NCBI GenBank assembly: GCA_964019155.1 | Contig: OZ025245.1 | Coordinates: 12,510,461 to 12,574,460, forward strand | From: Osedax fenrisi | Lineage: Eukaryota > Annelida > Polychaeta > Sabellida > Siboglinidae | Direction of reading: 5' to 3' | Length of the DNA: 64,000 bases | Shown: positions 24,755 through 35,400 of the stretch, piece after piece | Layout of the letters: each line of letters starts with the position of its first letter | Numbering within the stretch: position 1 is the stretch's first letter | Translations under genes and position numbers: made by a program | Notes under the pieces: model-generated | What the model was told of the DNA's origin: nothing | Databases searched by the model: none | Seen by the model: only the letters and a program-made list of their open reading frames with translations

Positions 24755-27700
24755 ATCTCTCTTACACTCTCTCTCTCTCTTTCTCTTTCTCTACCTAACT
24801 CCTCTATTTCATTCCTACCCTATTCATAAACCCTTCTCCCTTTATATAACTACCTCTATCTCCCTCCCAACCAAAATATTTCTCTTTCTCTCCTAGTAAA
24901 CACCACAAATAGGCAGAGATCACATTTCTCTCATGCCTGGGTTGACATTCACACCGCAGTAACTAAACCACGTTTACATTACACACAACATACATATATA
25001 TAACACGATGTTACTTTCCTTATCTTCTCTCCCTACCTCTTTTATATCATCACATCTCTTCTATCTCTATCTCAATATATATATCTCTCTTTCTCTCTCT
25101 TCCTCCCTATCTTTCTTTAACACTCACCAACTATCTCCCACCCGTTCCCTTTACATTCATTATCACATACCACCCCCACACCCCCCCCCCCACACAGTGA
25201 CGGTCAAGGTAAGGAAGTGGTCAGCAGATACACTAGTGACCTGAACAGCGGCGACACCTTCTACACGGACGCTAACGGCAGACAGATCATGCAGAGACGG
25301 TAGACACGCCCCCCCCACCTAATAGCCACGCCCCCTAATAGAAACGCAGCCACGCCCCCTAATAGAAACATAGCCACGCCCCCTAATAGAAATACAGATA
25401 CACCCCCTAATAGAAACGCAGCCACGCCCCCTAATAAAAATACATCTACTCCCTCTAATAGAAACGCAGCCACGCCCCTAATAGAAACACAGCTACGCCC
25501 CCTAATAGAAATATAGCCACACCCCCTAATAGAAATACAGCCACACCCCCCTAATAGAAACACAGCCACGCCCCCTAATAGAAATACATCTACGCCCCCT
25601 AACGATGATGACTCACGCGTTGCCACATCCCTAAATAGAAACTCTCATAGTCCCACCACCAATAGAAATACGTGCCTCGTCCTATCCACCCTATTGAAGA
25701 ATACGCATCACCCTGATCAAAATACGCATAGATTCATATCTAATAGAAACATAAACCACCTATAGATGGTATTCAGTAAATACTCTTCACAGCCAATAGA
25801 AACATGCCTTGCCCCCAATAGAAACATGCCCCGCCCACAATAGAAACATGCCCCGCCCCCAATAGAAACACACACTTCGTTACAGAAACTCGAGTAGCTC
25901 CCATCCCCCATAGAAAGCCTGCCTTAGCACCCCCGATAGTAACGCACCCGTTCCTCGCATATAATAGAAATGCCTGCATCGCTTTCACATCTTCAGCCAC
26001 AGTTTCACACGCATGTGACATCGTAATGCACCACACATCGCATCAGTGCATTTTAACGGGTAGTTTGGAGGAAATTGTCCCGCACTTTTAAATTGTTGCA
26101 CATAAAAAATAACAGATTTATTCATAATTCTATTTATTTATTATAAATCAGTAGATGTATTTTATTAGATTGTTTTTCGTATACAATTGAAAACAAAATA
26201 ATTATTTTGGAATTCCCCCCCTTTAAAATTTAAAAGGCACTGCAATACCATCGATATAAATAAAGTGGATAAGCAATTGAATGTAGTGTATGGCACTATC
26301 CGCTACGAGCGCTGCAGTCGAAACCCACTATCTGGACCACTATTTTTTATTTATAATAATATGTATTTATCATATATATATTTATAATAACTACCAATTT
26401 TAATGTACTATCTATACTAAAAATAAAATAATATATTTAAAATACATAATATCAACATTCCTCGTAATTTTGTGTATTTAAATTGAAGATATAATACTAT
26501 TTTATTGATATTTATAATTTAAAACCATTGATATAGATATAAGTCACTTTAATCTATTTCGACGAAAAGCCTACTGTTTTAATATTTGACATATATAATA
26601 TGACTAATATCCAATCAAAATCACTGATACCATTTTGTTAATTTATCGATAAAAGTGTCATTCAGGTATCTATCTTTTAAGTGCATTGCGTGCGTCAATT
26701 GCTTATCCACTTTCTTTATCTCGATGTGCTATACACACCTATACCCACACCTATACCCACACCTATACCAACACATCTACCCACACCTATACATAAACCT
26801 ATACCCACACCAATACACATATATACACACATATCTACATACATCTATACATATTCCTATACACACACCTATATCCACACCTATACCAATACCTATACGC
26901 ACACCTATACCCACAACAATATACATATCTAAACACATATCTACACATACCTATACCAACGCCTATACACATACTTATAACCACGCCTATGTAAGCTATC
27001 CACCACTCCTGTTACAGTCGGGACTACAGAGAAACCTGGGCTTTCAAGCAGACGGAACCTGTAGCTGGCAATTACTACCCGGTAAACAGTAGGATTTACA
27101 TCAAGGTTAGAGGTCAATTCAAGGTTAGGGGTTATATCTAGTAGGGGCTTTATCTGAGGTATAGCCATCGATATAAAGAAAGTGTATAAGCAATTGACAC
27201 ACGCAATGCACGTAAAAGTTAGATATGCGAATGACATTTTTATCAATAAATTAACGAAATAGCATCGGTACTCTTGATTGGATATTAGTCATATTATATA
27301 TATGGATTTAGATTATAAATATCAATAAAATAGTATGATATCTTCAATTTAAATACAACAAATACGAGGAATGTTGATATGATGTATTTTAAATAATTTA
27401 TTTTATTTTTAGTACATTAAAATTGGTAGTAATTATCAATATATATGTATAAATAAATAAAATTAATTTAAAATTTAGTAGGTTTCGACTGCAGCGCCTC
27501 TATCGCAAAGTGCCGTACACTACATTCAATTGCTTATCCACTTTCTTTATATCGATTGGTATAGCTTATATATCAATTTGTATGTACCACTACTTATATT
27601 ATGACACATATATACATAGATGCATAGAATACACATTCAGGTTTATAAATCATTAGGCTTAAATTATAAAATTAAGTTATAAATTATATATTAGGTGTTT

Positions 27701-28919
27701 CAGCATTTCTACTATGACGAGTGACTACTAATTCTTAATTTACGTGTTCAAACGATCACATTTCAGTAATTTATAATTTATATTAACGTATCATTAAAAC
27801 TGATTGAATAGTAATGACAATTTTTCACCAGTACTTATATTTCAGTGATTCTATGTTAGTGAATCTATTTCAGTGATTATATGTGTGTTGCCTTTCTATT
27901 CAAACTAGTATATTACTTATCGTATCTCTTAAAGTGTATATAACATAATGTATTCAACTATATTAATGTAAAACTAATGTAAATTATTCGTATTTTAAAT
28001 CTAATGTATTGTTATTAATTCGTAAAAATTAATTTTATTATTTTCAACTAATTTATATTTTTGTTTGTGTATTTTGTTACTTTTTATATTTTTTTACACA
28101 ATAGGAACGTTAAACGTTATTTTTGTATCTAAACATTCATTCATTCATTCATTAATAGTAAATAATATGTATATTTGCAATGATATAACACACAATCTTA
28201 TTAATATGGTCACAATTAAAATGCTTCTATTCTTAATCCGTATCGTAAAACCAATATTAAATTACATCGTAACCTATTATAATAACGTAAATATTATATA
28301 TTTAAAATTTTAATAATCTATTTGTGATATTATCATATTTATATTCAAGGTTGTAAGCGTAAAAGTGTAAAATTAATCGTTGCATTACATTAAAGTCGCG
28401 ATGTTAAATTGCGAGCGGGCGATACTGAGTTTAAAATACGCTGCTCAAAAATATCCTACGTTAAAAGTATGTATAGAAATATGTATCGTAGTATGCACGT
28501 ATTATAATTATGTGCGTATACATAATATACATAATATAATAATATTAATAATAATAATAATGAATATTTATTAGAAGTTTTAAAGTGTACTTTTTTTTCG
28601 TACGAAATATATAATTATTTATGTTATTATTTCCTCTAAAGGGCTTCGGATAAAGATCAATATCTCTGCTATGCCGGCCGTTACCCGAATACTATACACC
28701 TATAGTTATCGCAGTTTTAACGCCACTAATTCATAACCGTACAGCCGCCATTACGTTACTTTACATTAAGGCTATGGGCGGGTTTCAGCGCTCTAATGTA
28801 TAAGAATAGGACAAAATACCCTAATCATAAATACATCTGCTCATTCGATAATGAATGAATCATTCTAAAATAAATTGTATCTTATTTAGTTTATATTGCT
28901 CTATACATTAATATATGTA

Positions 28920-28976
<57 letters not shown>

Positions 28977-31900
28977 TAAATATATACTTTATTAATTAGA
29001 ATAACTAATATGATTTTTATATCATTTAACCAGCATTATCGTCAGGCGAACCCTTCAAACACACACACTTCCACACCCCACACATACACAGGACAAAGAG
29101 CAGCGACATCAGTTGACCATACTGACCGATAGGTCTGAGGGTGGCTCAAGTCTGCGGTCAGGAGAGATTGAACTCATGGTCTGTATAGAGCTGCCTTCAC
29201 TACAATAACGATAGCCCGATAGCGGCCTGATTTTTAGACCCCGATATAATTTATTTATAATTTATTCGCTTTAAAACATTTACCTGTAATCTAGCAAGTC
29301 GAAGATTTAATAGGTAGTTATATATAAACGAACGAATAAGGTTATTAAGATTACCGCCGGCCTCATGGTCATCCAAAATGTATAGAAAAATTGTTGAGTA
29401 GTTATTATGATATCATTTATTTAGTTTCATCGACCAAGCATAATCCATCGCCAACATGTCAAAGTAATCACCCTTAGTGTCCGCCGACCTGCCCTATATC
29501 TATATAGCCGTTCACACAGGAACTACCCGATGTATTATATTCCACCATATCGGGCTATATAAATTAGGCCGATATTTTGCTATTTTTTCGGTGTGAAAAC
29601 TGAAAGTTTAAACCCAGCTTAAGCGGATGTTGTGCTTATTTACACTATGTCAGTGTATGTAATTGCATATAGGGGGATGTAAGGGGGGCGTGATACAACG
29701 CCGCATCTCTATCGCAATGATATATTTACGAGAATATAAGGAAATATAGTGGAGGGGTGAACTCTCAGGGTTAATCGTTTGTAAATAAGTTATAATAAAC
29801 AGTTTATCGCATATAAATAGAACTTATAATATAATGAGAGTATTGCATAGTACAACTCTATTAACCTCTGCTATACGGACATTTTCCTGCTAACAACACC
29901 CTCAGCATCCCCTCACTTACATAGGAGGCTTATTAGCATCTTAGTACTAGTATATCCTGATTTTCTACCACATCTACCCCTGTAATATCACCTCTAACAC
30001 TCCCCTCCCCCTCACCCTGTACCACAGTTACACAGGAGACTGTTTGTAGACGATCACTTTGGGGTGGAGGAACCCCTCAATGAACCTGGTCTTAATGGTA
30101 AAGGTCTCATTATCACAGGTTCATTACCAAACCCAACTGTACTATATACACTAGTATATACTCTAGTATATACACTACTATATACACTAATATATATACT
30201 ACTAAATATAATACTATATACACAATATACCTTAGACCAATCTTAATCAATATAATTATACATACATTTATTTTAAAAGTGTATAATTATAAATGCAATT
30301 ATCAATTGACATTGATATACATACATTATACTTACATTATACATATGACCATCAAGTATATTCTATACAACTATAAACATAACTGGAAAGTGTCTAACAC
30401 AAGTTAATATAGTCTACAGTGTTATTGATAAAACATTTATTATAATTAATAATAATAATAATAATTAATAAAAGTGATAATAATATAATAATAATTAGAA
30501 TTAAAAAAATAATAATAATAATAATAAATAATATTAATAATTAAAACATAATGATAATAGTAAATATAATAATAATTAATTTGTATACATATTTATTAAC
30601 AAGATAATATAATATTATTTAGATAGCTAATCTTATACATATATTCTGTTGTATTATTTATATTATAATGTTTACACACATGCATTAAATTATCAATTGT
30701 TCAGGGTATTGATAATTTCGATGTATATAATCATCTAGTAGACATATTGATTGTTTTTATTCATAGATTTGTATGTTACCATAGATTTGTATGTCGTAGG
30801 TAAACTATAAATCTAAGTTCTTATCGCACAACATTATATTATTTAATTTGACTAAGAACATCAGCATATAAGAGATTAATATATTCAACACATTGCCATT
30901 TCAATATCAAATATAATTCCGATACTTTTATTAATTATTTTTTTTAAATATACAATTTAGTTAAATTAAACATACGCTTTATATTATAGATATCTTATGA
31001 CATAATTGTTGATTATAATAGTATCTTAATTCACAAACACCAGCGTATTGCATAATAAGTGCTGGTATTACATCAGACCAAGCCATATGGCTCAAAGCTA
31101 TCTCTTTACATGTAAACACACATATTATAATAGGTTTTCTTCTGTATCCATCATTTTATATGGAAAAGTTATTTTGTATTATTTGTATAAATATATATAT
31201 TCTAGATAATAATATCTTATTTGATGGGTACCAATATTTTAGTATATAATATAATAATATAACATATTGAAAATATATATAAGATATATATATATATATA
31301 TGTGTATGTAATACCAAAGATTTTCCAAAGGAAAAATATTGCACTCCCATCTATCTCTAGTCCTAAAAATATAAATTTAAAATGAAAAAACAACATTAAC
31401 ACTAGATGGCGAAATAGTATATGAAATGTTAAATCACGTGATATTTTAATAAATAATTGTTATTATAGACACAACTTTTTTATTATTAATTATATCAAAA
31501 AAGTAAAAAATGAAACTTATATTACTTTTTCATCCTCTTTCCAATGGTATCAATAATTGTATTCTAGCTTCAAATAAAAAATCTCATTTCTATACCTATA
31601 ATATTATATTAAATATATATAATTGATAATATATATCATCATTTATAATATACTATTATATTATATATAAACTATTATAATAATTATATTACATTGATAT
31701 ATATATAGGTATAATATAGTGTTTAATTAAATAAACAATATTATATAATCATTATAATAATGTATAATTAAAATGACAAATAATTACGAAATATTCATAG
31801 CTACAATTTGAATTTAATATGTTAATAATTCATAGTTTAGAACATTTAAATTAATATTTTACTTTTAAACTTTGAATATATTATTCTTAAAGTATATTAC

Positions 31901-32433
31901 AAATAAACACTTATATTTTAACATATAATGATATAGTTTTATATGCGAATTTTTAATTTAAAATACATATACAATATTATTCATATAAAAGAATATTATT
32001 AAAATATTGTAATTTGATGAAACTGTCAGTTCAAAATTACAATAAATATAGAAAATTCTTATAATCATACGAATACCGCTAGATGGCCATATCAAATTAT
32101 TAGGTTACACAAATATACACAAGTGCAATATCTTTCCTTTGGAAAATCTTTGGTAATACTATTACATAAATGATAAATATTATGGCATTCTTTTATTAAG
32201 TAGACTATAGTTCTTCCCTACCCTAGTATCATGACATGCCCTATATGACTCCTCACCAATCAGGGTGTGTTTTTGGTCAACCTCTAGTGCCACTGGTACA
32301 GTGGTTCAATCACTAATGCAAGTATGTATGTATGTATGTATGTATGTTTATTTAAATAACATGTATATACATACATACTTGTACTAGTAAATATAATGTA
32401 ATATATACTTTTATATGTAAATATAATAATATA

Positions 32434-32465
<32 letters not shown>

Positions 32466-35400
32466 TATATATATAATATATATATATATAAAATATATAT
32501 ATATATAATATATATATATATATTTTTGGTCAACCACTGATCATATGTATCTGGAGCGTGTATGTATGTATGTATTCGTGTATGTATGTATGTATATATA
32601 TGTAGTATATAATATTATATATACATAGATTTTATTCACAACAACAATAGCAATAATAAATATTGACCCCTATAATCTCACAGGAAGTCACCGGCTGATA
32701 TTCGACACGGTGCAGAGGTCTGCAGTTCAACACCGGATCGCGTCCAGGAACGAGTTCATGTCGCCGCTGATTGCGTTCTCACCCTACGATGGAGGACATA
32801 ACCTTGAGGTCAGGGTCACGTCGATATACCACCGCGCAGAGTACACAGTAGAATAATTATATCTATTAGTTTAAAATCTATTAAATCTATAAATCGTGTA
32901 CGAATAAATTGTATGATATTTGTACTAAATATATTCCTATATAATAATAATAATATTTATTAGAAGAATTTTAATAATAATTTTTTTTTCTTTTGATTTA
33001 TAATAATATTTCTTCTAAAGGGCTTCAAAATAATATGCCTATTTTCTGTTATTGTTGCCCATTGAATAATATTTATATTAATTTATCATATTAACAAATT
33101 AACGATTCATGAAAATTATTGATTGCCTTAAAGGGTGAGACCTCTGAAATTTAGGGAAAAAATTGTGTTTCAAATTTGTGGTTATATAATATTATTAAAA
33201 TATTAAATATTTTCTTTAAAATGATATATAAATATAATTTGTTTACGTAAAATATAACTATAAAATAAAACTTTTAAAAGTATATCATTTAAATAAATTA
33301 TAATAATAATTTAATTTAATAATCGTCATAATTTAATGAATCGTTAATTTGATAAGATCGTTTTTAAAATTGTAAAATCTAAAATAAACAACATTATATA
33401 CATTTATGGCTATATATACAATATGGCTATTTAATCATAATAACATAATATGATAAGTTATCATCTGTTTATATATTTCATACATTTTTCATAATTATAT
33501 TATATATGTTAAGAAACAATTTACTCAGAATAATTATTGTTACTAATTTCATTCATTCAAACCACATTAACTCATTAAATAATAATTTAAATTAATTTAA
33601 ATGTTGAGATAATTTATAATATATATTATTGAACAATATTTTCATTTTTATAAATAAAATTATTAGTAAAATTGTAAATATTCATAATTTTATCTTTTAA
33701 ATAATATAATTTATTAGTCATCATAATTTATATTACATATTTTATAATCTATAAAAATACAATTATTATACATCTTTATAATATCTATCATTGTATTAAA
33801 TATTGTATTGAATAAATCAATACACTTTTAGAAGACCACTATTTATATATTTTATTTATATATGTTATATAATTATATGGTATTTTTTATATATATCCAA
33901 TAATACAATAAACTTTTAATCTATTTATCTATCTATCTATATGTAGGTAATATTAATATAACATTTATCATACACTGTATATGCTAATCATGCATAGGCT
34001 ATACGGTAATGTTCACATGTCACCCGTCTCTGTATAGCCGACAATGCTGTTAACCCGAGAACTTCCTCGCAACGTGCACGTCCTTACGCTCGAAGAACAT
34101 AACCTTCGCGTCCCCGCGTCCACGCAAGAACACGACCTTGGCGATAGTGTGCCGTCGTCGTCGCGGCGAGCCGTTCTCCTGCGACTAGAGCATTTCTTTG
34201 CCGGCGGGGAAGACGACCAACTCTCTCGCCCCGTCGAAGTTCAACTCAAGGTCGGAGATGTGTTAAACGTAGATAGGTATCAACGGCTATGAATGCTAAC
34301 ACATGAACATACTGACATATACTGTATACATACATGTAGGTATACATACTGACATACTGTATACATAAATGTAGGTATACGGATATGTTTCATGATATAG
34401 GTATCCGCGACGATGAATAGCGTTACGATCGTAGACATTAGAATTAGGTAGTTAATAATAAATTTGTCAATTATCACTGAATTATATCGGAATCACAATA
34501 TATTTAATTCAGTGAATTCTCATTGTATGCGGATTATTCAAATGGTGAAAAAAATACGTTGCCGATTTATACAAATAGCAGTCTAACGAATTCCATGTCT
34601 ATGATTACGATACAGTAATGACTCATTACTAATGAGTGATATATACGCGCTTACAAACAAAATAGTTTAATTTAATAATAATTTTCTATTCTTTTAATAA
34701 TAATTATTAATTTACTATTAAATTAGTATAATATTATTCTTATTTTATGATCTATAAACAGATATTAATTATTGCTCATGCAATACACCGTATACTAATG
34801 TGAATTTTCTACATCAGTATATAATGTTGAATTATTTTCGATTACAAAAATTATATAAATATATATAACACAAATAATGTATATACTAGTGATGTAAATG
34901 AAATAATTTTAAAGTCTCGTTATATTTTCAAAAAGTACCAGTATCATGTCATGTTTGGGTATTTAAGAAAAGTTTCAGTTCATATAATTAAACGAATGTA
35001 CCATATATACTAACATTTATATAAATATATATGTATATATATTCGAATTAACTAAACTTTTCGATAAATTACAATACTTATTTACAATTATTGATATCAG
35101 ACTCTTATTATTACGTGTACTCTGGTGTGTATACCCTCAATATATCGCCACACCTTTTTAACCACCATTTTACGCTGGATCAGATAGAGGAATTTAGTGT
35201 GGCAGTATATCCATAGTAGTATATGTATATATATATATTGGTAGTACATATATGTCATGTAGGGGACTGGGAGACGATCAAAAAGAAAGAGTTGAGGGTT
35301 ACAGGTTACATTTGAAATACGAGTTGATAGTATAATTATATATATATATATATATTCTGTATAGATATTTGTGGGTTATTTGGTTTAATTTTGTCCTGTT

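Noticed and set aside
25261..25626. Minus-strand 121-codon hydrophobic repeat frame
   Set aside because: It is the reverse of the 21 bp minisatellite after exon l and overlaps that exon antisense.
26655..27246. Plus and minus frames of 80-145 codons
   Set aside because: They run through a MITE, a 12 bp minisatellite and exon m out of frame. The true coding part is 27018-27105.
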